A program made the position numbers and the translations under genes. DNA of 64,000 nucleotides. It comes from Ramazzottius varieornatus. Lineage: Eukaryota > Tardigrada > Eutardigrada > Parachela > Ramazzottiidae. Location of the stretch: assembly GCA_001949185.1 (NCBI GenBank), contig BDGG01000002.1:5260448-5324447 (forward strand), given 5' to 3'. Positions 47,895 to 57,748 of the stretch are shown in pieces. The first letter of the stretch is position 1; every line of letters starts with the position of its first letter. The notes under the pieces were generated by a model. The model was not told the DNA's origin and did no database searches. It worked only from the letters and a program-made list of their open reading frames with translations.

Positions 47895-48085
47895 TACAGT
47901 GCCTGTTGATAAGGCGACCGACAATGTTACCGGCTCGTACTTCAAGAATTCCGTCATATGTACACTGACAACTCTACCGGCCTATGAACGAACTAATCCA
48001 GTGGCATGTAGATTACCAAAACTGCCGGTGTTTACAGCGGAAACATCGCTGGCGTGTACTTTGTCAACATCGCCGGAATAGGCAA
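47895..48085 (-). repeat. 24-bp repeat array D, intronic
   Basis: Seven to eight units in register at exactly 24 bp in the 288-bp intron at 47822-48109. Plus-strand cores include GTTACCGGCTCGTAC, CTCTACCGGCCTATG, ACTGCCGGTGTTTACAG, CATCGCTGGCGTGTAC and CATCGCCGGAATAG. Confidence 0.8.
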
Positions 48086-48942
48086 TTGCTTTGACCTTAA
48101 TCGACTTACACTTTAGCTTTTGGTCGCCGTTCGTCGCTATCAGTCCAACGTGGTACGGATCTACCACGACGAAATTCTCAGACTTCGATCCATCCTCGTT
48201 CTGGTACTGACGAAGAATGACCCCTTCCTTCCTTCGCAGGTAGCTTTCCACGTCTTCTCCGTATGTGTTCTTGTTGACCGTGTTTCTGATGGTCATGACC
48301 TGTCGCATATCTTTCGTTCCATAATATGGGTTCACCTCGCGGTCGATTTCGGGTATAGTTGACGCAACTTCGAGCACGATGTCTCTAGGGCTCATGGGCT
48401 TGCCGCGTGCAACAGGTGACGCTAGCTTCTTGATCGCGCTTGTGATAGCGCGGTTGGTGTAGGTTTTCCCAGGCGGGAATGGTGCGATCTTGCTTTCGTC
48501 GGCCCATACATACTGGATCACGAAGAAATTCTCGACTGGCTTGCTGCAGCTCTCTGACGACACAGTTGCAAGAAGACGCCGCTTGAAGCCATTGGGCTTC
48601 CCATTAGGTCAACTGTACCAGTCCTTCTTCATGAATAAGAACGGCGTCTGGTCGTCATCAGGCTTGCTACCACTACCAAGCCGTTCATTTGATTCTCACC
48701 ATCTGCCGTTCCCGTCGTCCAGAATTAGTCCGTAGATCCGTTCTCTTTGCTCGGGCCGGAAGGAAACGGCAAACCACGCTTGGCCTTGGAAGCGCTGAGG
48801 TATTCGGTGATATCTGTACGCATCAAGGACTTCTGGATTACACAGCCAGGCGAGAACTGACGCATCGCTTTCCACCGTTTGGAAACAACGACAAAGATTA
48901 TTTCTGCAGAAAGCAATATGATGTGAGTTGGATTTCACTACG

Positions 48943-49042
48943 TTGACAACTCCGTCGGCGTGCACACCAGCATCCTCATCGGCTTATACAACGGCATCTT
49001 CACCGGTTTATACAGTAAAAACTCTGCCGGCATGTATTGAAA
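48943..49042 (-). repeat. 24-bp repeat array E, intronic
   Basis: Four units filling most of a ~158-bp intron. Plus-strand cores are CTCCGTCGGCGTGCACACC, CCTCATCGGCTTATACAAC, CTTCACCGGTTTATACAGT and CTCTGCCGGCATGTATTG, each 24 bp apart. Confidence 0.8.
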
Positions 49043-49509
49043 AGAAGCAGCTTGACTCACATCTCATAACATGGTCCCAGAGCGCTGTCCGCCACGGGAG
49101 CTCCTAAGGCAAGATTTCCACGTTCAGAAAATGTAACCACTGGCTGAGATTATCGTTTTGGCTCATGGTCTGATACAGAGAACGACGTCTCCCTGCAACA
49201 GGTAAGTGGTCTCGTTATCGCTGGAGTCACTTGTGCGCTGCTCATAATCCCGACTACTTACGGGGTAATGCACATGTGCACTGGCTCATTAGCGCTGCTC
49301 TGCGTGGAGGCGCCGGTGATAGCTGATGCGTCGTCGTCGTCGTCGTCACTTTCCAACATATATACAACCGACCTATCAGCATTCTTCACCGAAGAGTCTT
49401 TGAAGTTTGCAAAGTTCCTGAAATAACCAATCGATATATTGCTTGCAATGAATATTGCATTTGTGGACTACATAGTGCAAATAAACCACAGAAACACCGT
49501 ACATATCGT

Positions 49510-49735
49510 CATCTCAATCGGCGAGTACGGCATGTACACGGATTTCGCCGGCGTGAGGAGTAACGTCTACGCCGGCGTGTGGTCTGCCGTCTTCACCGGC
49601 GCTCAATGACAACTGAGACGATATGATACGGACTTCGCCGGCTTGTGCAGTGGCATCTCCGCCGGCGTGTAAAGTGATAACTTCGACGGCTTATGCGAAG
49701 ACAACTTCGCCGGCGTGAACATTTGCAGGTCCAGT
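49510..49735 (-). repeat. 24-bp repeat array F, intronic, longest
   Basis: About nine units in the first intron (49418-49781, 364 bp). Plus-strand cores include TTTCGCCGGCGTGAGG, TCTACGCCGGCGTGTGG, CTTCACCGGCGCTC, CTTCGCCGGCTTGTGC, TCCGCCGGCGTGTAAAG, CTTCGACGGCTTATGC and CTTCGCCGGCGTGAAC. Most are exactly 24 bp apart, and the best copies are nearest the donor. Confidence 0.85.
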
Positions 49736-50056
49736 AGTTTATAAGTGTTTTTGAGATACGTTGGAAAGTTTGAAAACGTACCTTCCAACTCCAGAAGAGG
49801 TGCTCGGAATATTAGGATCGTCGTCGAGGATGACAGAATTCATAATCAGTTCGTCCGACTCGTCTTGGTTGTCCCATTCCGCGTCGAAAGCGCTTGTAGA
49901 ACGATCGGGGAGTATATCTTGACTGATGTCCTCAGTTTTCAGGCGTTTGACACCCCCACTGCAGCCACTGCTGTTGGGCGAACCAGATGGGAAGATACCA
50001 TCGAACACTATCTCGTTGTCGTTATCCTCATCTGAAATATGCGATGAGTGTTCCAT

Positions 50057-50635
50057 GGCGAGGTGGCAGCGAAAGTCAAAACAGATCCAGGAAGAAAGCG
50101 AGGAGAAAGGCGGAAACAAGTGAAAAATAATTTTTCTTGCGTTGCAAACCCAAGCAACTGGCTTGGCCGTGGCCGCTATTTCGGCTGCGGCGTTTCGGTA
50201 TGCTGAGCGTATATCGTTGTGAGGGGTACGAGTTACGGTGCGGTGTTACGATTATTTTTCGAAATTAAAGTGCAGTACGGTACGAGTTTAGTAGTTGTCT
50301 GGATACGCTGAAGGTTATACTGAAGGCAAAATTCGCAAACCCCCGAAGACATTTTGACGGTAAAGTGCTGCGAAGGCAAAGCATAGCAAGCCCAGAACTC
50401 TATCCTACAGTGCCACTGTTTTTCAATCGTTTGCAAAGCTGCGAACAAGAGGAAACTATAAACTGTAATTTTTTGACGTTTCGCATGCTTCCGAGTTGCG
50501 CAGTTTGCACACGGAAGTCCTGTCACATCCCAGTGACCGTCCGGCCAAGTAAGCCCTTTTGCTATTAGGGCTATGTTATTGGAGTTTATGTTCAGCTTAT
50601 GTTCGATTGCTCTTAGATGGACTGAAGGTGGATAG
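50057..50635. promoter_or_regulatory. Divergent region upstream of the transposase gene and BBIP1
   Basis: It lies between the transposase start (-) and BBIP1 (+). A minus frame (50233-50850) runs through it but has no ATG-led domain and overlaps BBIP1 antisense. An acceptor-like CTCTTAG ends about 20 bp before the BBIP1 ATG. Confidence 0.35.
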
Positions 50636-50872
50636 ATGGCAACTTCATCGGAGTATTTGTGGAACAGTCCCACGGGCATAAAGTCCGACCTTCCGAACGA
50701 AGTTGTTCCTGTGAGACTGGCCCATGTTTTTGACGAAAGTCCACCAGCACTGAAACCGCTAATGCCGAAACTGTTGCCGCTGCGATCTGTCACACTTGTA
50801 AAACTGGAGAAAATGCAACAAGACATCGAGGAAGCCATGAAAGCCCACAAACTGGCAAGCCCGAACCAGTGA
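50636..50872 (+). CDS. BBIP1: BBSome-interacting protein 1 (BBIP10)
   Basis: BBIP1 is the smallest subunit of the BBSome, which sorts membrane proteins in and out of cilia. The 78-codon single-exon frame starts MATSSEYLWNSPTGIKSDLP, directly after an in-frame TAG. It carries the family signature PKLLPLRSVTLVKLEKMQQD followed by IEEAMKAHKLASPNQ-stop. Human BBIP1 has PKLLPLKSLTLEKLEKMHQ at the same place. The length (human 92) fits. The match is short but very specific. Its presence implies BBSome-dependent cilia, for example in sensory neurons. Confidence 0.85.
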   Translation: MATSSEYLWNSPTGIKSDLPNEVVPVRLAHVFDESPPALKPLMPKLLPLRSVTLVKLEKMQQDIEEAMKAHKLASPNQ

Positions 50873-51089
50873 TTGTGTTTTACTCAAGTACTGGTGAAAA
50901 CGGTTTGCAATTGGTTTTTCAATTTCCAAAAACCAATGTCCAGATTCTTCCCTTTTGACAGAAAAGAAGATCGGAATAGTGGAAAATGGTAGACAGGACA
51001 AAATTCATGATCAAAAGCACCAGGAACTCTCTGTTGACCGGAATTGTTACACCGAGCATGGTTCAGATCAAACCGAGAACTACGCAGGC

Positions 51090-52515
51090 TCATTCCAGAA
51101 ACTGCTTGATGATTCCGTTCACTTTGTCGGGTACTTCCATATGGCAAAAGTGTTCTATACCTTCGAGGAACTTAAGCTCACAATGACCACTCACATACGC
51201 GGTGGACATCTGCGCAGTCTCCGGTGAGATCGCCACATCGGCAGTTCCAAACATAATGAGTGTTGGGCATCTTACGGGTTCCCAGTGAATATCTATGCCA
51301 CGAGGGTCGTTTCGAGGTATATTTCGGTAATAGTTGACGGGCGGAGAGAATGCGTGCGGAGCCGCGTAAGTCTTCTTCAGACATCAGCTCCTTTCCCGGT
51401 CTCCGGAACACTCTGCTGAGGAAGGACAAATCTTTCGCGCGAAGCAGGAGCTCGGGAATGTACGGAAGTTGCAAGACGAATATGTACCTGTGGGAACAAC
51501 CAAATTCACTAGAAGCGATTGATGTATCTGTCTAAGCATCAAACAAGACATAAACGCGCTCACCAGCTTTTCAACCACTGTTTCGGACCATGTTTCATGA
51601 AGTGCCAGAAAGCTCTCGGATGCGGACAGTTCAAGACCACCAACTTATCAACCATTTGCGGGCGAAGTGTGGCGAACGCCCAAGCCACTAAACCTGTTCG
51701 AAGTACTCGGAAAACGAGTTGTCCTGTTGCAATAAAGAGTTGATACTTACCACCCCAGTCATGAGCCACGAGGATACAAGATTTATAGCCGAGACCTTCA
51801 ATCAGGAGCTGGACGTCTTCCACAAGGTGGGACGTATGGTAGACGGAAAGCCTTATAGGTTTCGCAGAATCCCCATAGCCGCGCATATCGACTGCTACTA
51901 CTCTAAATGGTATTTTGCAGGAATTTGCGTAAGACATACAAGTCGAGCTTCCATCCATTTGGAAAATTACCGGTAGTCCTTGTTGAAGAAAGGTATTTGA
52001 TTCCTCCTAACGAGAAACGTACTTCCAAGGTTCGTTCACTTTAAATTCAGCAAGATCGACCTCGTCGGACTCTTCTCTAGACTTACCACGAAAACCAAAA
52101 GTCGGGAAACCCGTGAAGCATCACCATCAGGCCTGATTCTTCACCATCAGGCTTCGTGGTCGGGCCAGATATAACATAATGGAGGCGCATGCCGTTCTGA
52201 AACAACAGCAGGTCTTGTATGCATGAACAGAGAACGGCAGCGAAAACATCAAACACGGCGTCAAACCAGAAGCTGTATATAAGAGTGTTCTCCCCACTCG
52301 GATCTGCTGAGGATGGCGGGTGTAAGTTTTCGCTCTTTAACCTTGAACAGCCCAGTGAGGTCACGGGGGAAAGTTAGCAGCAAACGAATAAGCCATAAAG
52401 TCGCCCCGAAGGTCCCTAAGACGTAGCTTATCCCCAGACCGAGCCATTCCTGGAACTTCGATGTGAGCGCAATCCCCGAAGTTACATCTGGTTTCTGACG
52501 GTTACCTACAATCAT
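51090..52515 (-). CDS. EPHX4: Epoxide hydrolase 4-like alpha/beta hydrolase
   Basis: The ATG at 52515 starts MIVGNRQKPDVTSG and a hydrophobic membrane segment (LGISYVLGTFGATLWLIRLL). Following exons give LFQNGMRLHYVISG, the oxyanion motif HGFPDFWFSW, RVVAVDMRGYGDSAKP and the nucleophile elbow HDWGG (Asp), joined across an intron to LVAWAFATLRPQMVDKLVVL, NCPHPRAFWHF. Further on are the lid tyrosine region (VNYYRNIPRNDPRGIDIHWE), PTLIMFGTADVAISPE, and FLEGIEHFCHMEVPDKVNGI with the catalytic His, ending QFLE-stop at 51090. The Asp-Asp-His triad and lid tyrosines seem complete. A single N-terminal anchor matches EPHX4/EPHX3-type ER membrane enzymes that open epoxides on lipids or xenobiotics. The exact substrate is unknown. 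Confidence 0.9.
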
Positions 52516-53286
52516 ACAACTCTGTCTACTATGATCCTAAACAAGGACTGTAAAAGGAAAGTACAGTACGCGCATCGGCACAGGTTGCATCCCTTATGTG
52601 TTTTTCTGATTGATAACTGTATACCTGCTCCTGCTGACTGCGTGCGGGTTGTCCGATCGCGGTGCATGGTCACGAATGCAGTCCGACTACACGAGAAGAA
52701 GACGACACGAGGCTTTCGGAACGTTAAGCAGTTGCCTTTTACGAGCAATCTAGAAGCAGTGCAAAAACGCATACCGTTCGCGACTGGAAGCAAATGTGTA
52801 GTAACTGCAAAAATGCAGTTTGGGCGGAAGCGGTATCGCAGTCACTGCATTCAAACTCTGGACTCTGAATTTCGAAAATTCCGTACACGTACTTTAGCTA
52901 ATTTTTTGCATGGGACAAAATTATCGGCTACCGGCCGACAGCGGCTGCGCATTGATTGATTTGTTTGGTTGCTCAATTTGAGCTGGCAGCTGAAACCTTA
53001 GGTCGGTGGCCGGTAATTTTGTCTCATCCGATAATTATGTAAACTGGGTGTACCGGCTTGCGATATTGCACTGATTTAACTTCAGTTTTAACTCATGTTC
53101 TCTTTTCCTTCCGCTTTTGTCGTGTAGCGATCCTTTGTGACAGATCTTGCATGTTATGCGTTGTTCGCTGCATCCCCGCATTGGGTGGTTCTGAGTACTC
53201 TTATACTGGGAGTGTTTGAAGTTCGAGCTTCAGGTGTTCGCCTTGGTGGTTCTGCATCTGTAATTCGTCTACGGTACATTTCCAAG
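52516..53286. other. Divergent promoter region EPHX4 / TIMMDC1 with inverted repeat
   Basis: About 770 bp. A plus frame at 52531-52959 is open for 142 codons but has no domain and overlaps a short inverted repeat. I do not call it a gene. Confidence 0.4.
52912..53025. repeat. Short TIR-like inverted repeat
   Basis: The left arm starts GGGACAAAATTATCGGCTAC (52912) and the right arm, read in reverse complement, starts GAGACAAAATTACCGGCCAC (53025). The arms are about 26 bp, with roughly 60 bp between them. Probably a tiny MITE remnant. Confidence 0.55.
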
Positions 53287-54737
53287 ATGTCACTGCGGGG
53301 GCCCGACTATATTATGCGGTCGGATCAAAGTACTGTTGATCCCGCTCTACAAATGCCAGATAGTCGTCAGGACGCGGAGAAACGTTTCGACGAGTCCCGT
53401 TTCGGACAGTTTGTGGGCAAATACTTCTCCTTTCTGCGCGATACGACGAGACGCATGTGGGGACTGGAGGTGTACAGTCCGGATCTATACTCACCTGAGA
53501 CGTTGGCCAAGGTTAACAACGATACGACTTCGTGGGAAAGAGTCAAGGCCGTCTTTGTTCCGGATCCCCAGTGAGATGTGTGGCCTGTAAATCCCTTTGC
53601 ATTTTGCTTGTTATATAGTTTCACCCAATATGTCGTTCTACTTCCGGTTCGCCCGAAAGTTGTGTCGCTTTCGATCTTTAAAGTTGTCCGTCAAATACGT
53701 ACTGTTTCAGTTACGGTCTTCTCTTGCAGGGACTCGGAGATCGCGACCGGACAAATACTGACAGCGACCGAAGTTTTCATCATGGGAATGCTGGGCGGAA
53801 CAGGATATGGCGCTCTAGTTGGAGTTCGAGGCATCCGCGAACGTTTTATTCAGATGCACCAAGCTACGATTTTCGAGAAGCCATCAGAGGCCAAGGTTAG
53901 AATCAAACTTAATGTACAAAGCCCAGCTGCATGCAGTATCCTTTCGCGATCTTTACCGGGACTTGTTTCCAGGCTAAACTTGTGGACACCCTAGTGTTTC
54001 ATGGTGCACGCTCCGGTTTCAAATATGGAATGAAAGTCGGAGCACTGGCCGGTATATTCTCGTACGTTCCCTCTCAGTTCTTGGATAGTAACAGTGGGGC
54101 TAGATGAACTACTGTGGATGAGTTTCGACAACTAACTCGATCTGCAAGATCATTTGTATGCATAGTTGCTGTTTTCTGTAGGCTCTCAGTTGGTGTCATT
54201 ACCGCATGGCGGAACCGGTCCGGTATTTTGGAATACACTTGCTCGGGCTGTAAGTACATGACTTCTGCTGCATGACATCGATGGGATATTCTATCTGTCT
54301 TTCGTAGTTCTTATGGGCGCAGTGTGGAGATCGAATATGGGACTGAGCGGGGCGTTTGTTGGTGGGTGCTTGGGAGCAGTGATAGGGTAAGCAGGGTCTT
54401 ACCGCAAGGAATTTTCGCTGCTCGGGTTGAGCTGAGATATCTCTGTAGCACCCTCGGAGGATCTATCTCTTACGCCAGCCAAAGATTAAGTCACAAGACT
54501 TATGAGGAACTCGCATACTGGAAGAGGATGCGGGCGAAGAGAGTGCACGTGGATGAGAAGAGTGCCCATCCTACCAAAGCTGCGTCCGAAGAGGATGGAC
54601 ACATCAGAATGCACGACGTCTTCAAACAAGCAATGTTGTTAGATGATTTGGCAGTGAAACGACCAGATATTTATCCGGTAGTAAACCTGCCGGGCGAACA
54701 GTCGCAACCAACCGTAGTAAAAACAGTGAACCAGTAA
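53287..54737 (+). CDS. TIMMDC1: Complex I assembly factor TIMMDC1
   Basis: TIMMDC1 is an inner-mitochondrial-membrane member of the Tim17/22/23 fold that assembles the membrane arm of complex I. The first in-frame ATG is at 53287 (MSLRGPDYIMRSDQ). The exons give SPETLAKVNNDTTSWERVKA, ATEVFIMGMLGGTGYGALVG, VRGIRERFIQMHQATIFEKP, KLVDTLVFHGARSGFKYGMK, VGALAGIFSLSVGVITAWRN, LMGAVWRSNMGLSGAFVGGC and LGAVIGTLGGSISYASQRLS. That is four hydrophobic segments in Tim17-like order. The tail is charged and ends VVKTVNQ at 54737. About six exons. The frame is open further upstream without an ATG, so I chose 53287. Confidence 0.9.
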
Positions 54738-54935
54738 ATGTACATAAAAGCAAGAAAATAACGTTAGTTGGCTCAGGCACTTTTCTGGTATAGAATTTAA
54801 AGACGTAACATTATCGCAGATGAAATCACAACTTCAAGAACTGTTACAACATGACTCGTACGATTTAACATGCCAAACCAGAAGATGTCCTTCCTGCCGA
54901 AAAACTTCTGTTACGTCTACCTTTCCCCATCGTTG

Positions 54936-56697
54936 TCACGTTCCTTTTGTTAGACGCTTGTTGCCTCGGCCAGGTGGACCTGGGGAGAAAGGGATTACTT
55001 GTCCCGCTGGTTCTTCGAGTACATCTAAGGCTCGGTAAGATGATTACCTTTGGGTTTTGCGAACAGCGGTTGGTGAAGCTGTACTTGTGGATGAAGCTGG
55101 TCCCGGAGAAAGTTTTCGTCGACTTCCAACGGATCGTCCGTCTCGATCTGCGAGAAAGTTGGTAGTCAGTTTTCTGCTGCTTAGGTTAACAGTTGGTCAG
55201 AGAAGTGGGCAAAGAACTACGACGCGTACCCTTTTGGACACGGAACAACATAGAACTTTTTCCACGGTTTCTATCAGGGGGTTCTTGCAGCTGGAGTAGA
55301 GCATCCGTTCTTTCACACTGCAACCCGAGCTAGGCATCGAATAGATAAACACTGCACGAAGAAAGAAACTTTCAAAATAGAGTGACCGAAACATGAGATT
55401 CCCGTGGCTCACGAGATTACGACGCATTACCGAGACTATCAAACATGTCTCCCTCGTAGCTGTGTGGGTACCGGAGGATGGCGTATCGTCCTTGATCGTG
55501 AGGAATAGACCTTGCAATCTGGTTAAGCAGAACTTTACGAGACGCGTCCAGATTAACTATTTCTTTGGTCAGGTCCAAGCTCTGAAACGATAAAAGCAGA
55601 TAGTATACATGTGTAGCTTCGTGCTCTACGTTCGCTGGCAAAAACAGCGAGTGAAGCCAACTGACGTACCAGAAGGACGAAGTTAACCGCGCCTGACCTC
55701 AGATCCTCCAGCGCGCGCATAGCGTCTGCCGTAACAGGGAATGCCACGCCCTGTAGAGTCTGGTGTTTGGTATCTACCCCAATTTCCACTCCTGTCTGGA
55801 ACAGACGTAAGTGCAGCTCTAAAGTTTCGAAGACTTACAAGCTGCTCGAGATGGGCGCAAGAACATGGAAAATCGTTTCCTACTTGTGCTTTTTGTATTT
55901 GACGTTTTTCTTCCTCGGCGATGGTCATGGGTCCAGGCGCTGAGCCTGCCTGCTTGTGTCTTTTGTAGCCGGATAGAGTTACTTCATTCTGTAACAAACG
56001 CGATAAACTCATCGAGTTTGAAAGCAGCCACATCAAAATCGACCAAACCTTACGCGTGAGGTCGCAGATAGCTCTTCCGCGATATAGGTCCCGCCAAACT
56101 CTCGCTTTATCGTAGCTCGTGTGGACGCGTACAACATTTTTTGTCGAACCGTAGCATCATCTGGTATCCACGATATGAAAAGCCATTCGTATCCACTAGA
56201 GTTTTTGCTATCCAGGCGGAAGAACAGGTAGCAAGGTTCTCCTTCGTGCAGGCAGCCGACCACGTTATTCTCGAAATCTGAAAAATAATTGGTTAGATAG
56301 TCTGATAAACGCCGAGAATTGGGAAAACTGCCACGAGTCCTACCTTTCTCCCAGTTCTTTGTCGCCATTGCGTGATGGACGGTGGTCAGTTGTTCTGTAA
56401 AAAGTAGTGATTTAATTCAACAGAGGTGCTTTTTGTAGGTTTCCGGTTGCAAACGCAGTTTAAGCAGATCAGTTACCATCTTGAATTACGACTTTCAGAA
56501 GTCTGATTCGGGATTCAGGGCTGCGAACTTCGCTAAATTTCTTCAGAAGATCGGCGTTTCCTGCAAACAGCACAGTACGTTCAGTTGCGACCACAAGCAG
56601 GTACAGTATTCTTCCGACATGGTTCAACGGCTACGACTTTCAGTCGATAGACGTTCAGACCGAGTACCGCACCCTGAATTCCGCTCTGATGTGACAT
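54936..56697 (-). CDS. TWF: Twinfilin, actin monomer-binding protein
   Basis: Twinfilin has two ADF-homology domains and caps or depolymerises actin filaments. The first coding exon is short (ATG at 56697, MSHQSGIQ then a donor), as in other animals. It joins GNADLLKKFSEVRSPESRIR, LLKVVIQDEQLTTVHHAMAT, HEGEPCYLFFRLDSKNSSGY, EWLFISWIPDDATVRQKMLY and ASTRATIKREFGGTYIAEEL (domain 1). The linker and domain 2 follow: EIGVDTKHQTLQGVAFPVTA, YAILRYPHSYEGDMFDSLVF, IYSMPSSGCSVKERMLYSSC. The C-terminus is IETDDPLEVDENFLRDQLHP, FAKPK and finally GPPGRGNKRLTKGT-stop at 54936, a basic tail like the capping-protein/PIP2-binding tail of the family. About ten exons. Confidence 0.93.
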
Positions 56698-57748
56698 GTT
56701 GTGCTATTAGTTCAACGTTGATGTTTTCGTGGACTCGTGAAACCACCGATAGCCAACGACCGGACGAGGCGTGAAGACAAGAGGTCTGACGTCGATGGAT
56801 AATCCTTTGAGGTCCACACCCACCAGGCCGTCCAGCGACGGCACGGTGTATGCGGTTGTTCTTTCGCTGCTCCCTTTCCTTTCGCAAGTTAGATACCTGC
56901 TCAACCAGAAACGATGCAGCAGCCGGCAGAGCAGAGAGCTTCGATACGCAACAAACATCGATCAGCGTTTAGACGGGGTTTAGATTGTCTGGGATAACTG
57001 AAATTCATTTCGTGACATACGTACTTCCGATCCAGAAAAAATTGCGAATAAATCGGAACGAGCTGATCAAAACAAAAATCGTCAATCAACAAAGTGACGG
57101 CTCCTGCTTAGCTGGCATGGCGAAAATCAAGCTGTCCCCTAATCAACCGAACACCGCTGCAGAATGTAACACGTGTCATGACTGTCATCTGCTGTTTTAT
57201 AGCCTATTTACTGTAGCCTACGAGTATTTGCGACATGCAGCTTCATACGTTTGACTGCGTTTGCAACGTGTAATTGGATATTTTTTTGTTGACATCTTCC
57301 TCGTTGGTGGTTTTCGTTTTCATGGATTATACCCCGATATTTTAACCGTTGGAGGAGTTGATTAGCTCGTTACTGTTCTGGTACGCGTCTTGGGCATATG
57401 CGATGTTCGCCTGCGACTTGGACGGTTCTTGATTCGAAGTTCCGTTGCTCACTACTCGAGTTCACTACAGCTGCTCTTTGACGCTTTGTTTGGTAAAGCG
57501 CTGTTTCGCAGAAAAATCGCATTGCATCTTGCAGTGGAAGGAGACATTCGCGACGGGACCTGCGAAGATTTCAACGTAACCGAGAACTGGTCATTAATGG
57601 AACGGGACGAGCGGCTGTCCTTCTGATTTCTTCAACATCTACGAAGCACGTATATATATGACTTTACAAGATGCGGTTGTTGCAGGTCTGTACAGTGAAG
57701 GGTGAGCAGCGGACGCCTCTGGGAAAGCGGGAGCTTATCTAACCGAAG
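56698..57748. promoter_or_regulatory. Divergent region twinfilin / TMEM115
   Basis: About 1 kb between the two coding starts. Frames on both strands are short and lack domains. A TTGCAG at 57680-57685 before the TMEM115 start suggests a 5' UTR exon. Nothing else recognised. Confidence 0.4.

Larger units (their letters stand above)
45714..50056 (-). mobile_element. MULE-type transposase gene with SWIM zinc finger, broken
   Basis: A multi-exon minus-strand gene. The start exon (ATG at 50056) is acidic and nuclear-like (MEHSSHISDEDNDNEIVFDG). A second exon contains a run of six aspartates. Later exons encode an FLYWCH/MULE-like N-terminal part (FFVIQYVWADESKIAPFPPG, MTIRNTVNKNTYGEDVESYL, ILRQYQNEDGSKSENFVVVD), a DDE transposase-like part (IVIKHPYLVNEKAGKPALLI, GPTCLTQRKTKAS, DFITDGERALYDAFREAFPR, LSEAMNKTLKAFFGTH) and a SWIM finger (CGCLQFTQNKDPACKHI, CxC..CxH). 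The final exon has CPGC. An in-frame TAG lies at 47286-47288 inside a continuous exon, with no room for an intron. Two more in-frame TGAs (48696, 48609) may be spliced out. The transposase is thus probably inactive. Five of its introns carry the 24-bp repeats. No terminal inverted repeats were found. Confidence 0.65.

Noticed and set aside
48609-48698. Two in-frame TGA codons in the transposase gene as proof of a pseudogene or of TGA recoding
   Set aside because: A good donor (GTGAGA) lies exactly at the first TGA, and an acceptor (GCTGCAG) about 165 bp on restores the phase. The stops may simply be intronic. Only the TAG at 47286 resists splicing.
50233-50850. 205-codon minus frame opposite BBIP1
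   Set aside because: Antisense to the conserved BBIP1 signature, with no family match.
52531-52959. 142-codon plus frame between EPHX4 and TIMMDC1
   Set aside because: No domain, random-like composition, overlaps an inverted repeat, and lies in a divergent promoter interval.
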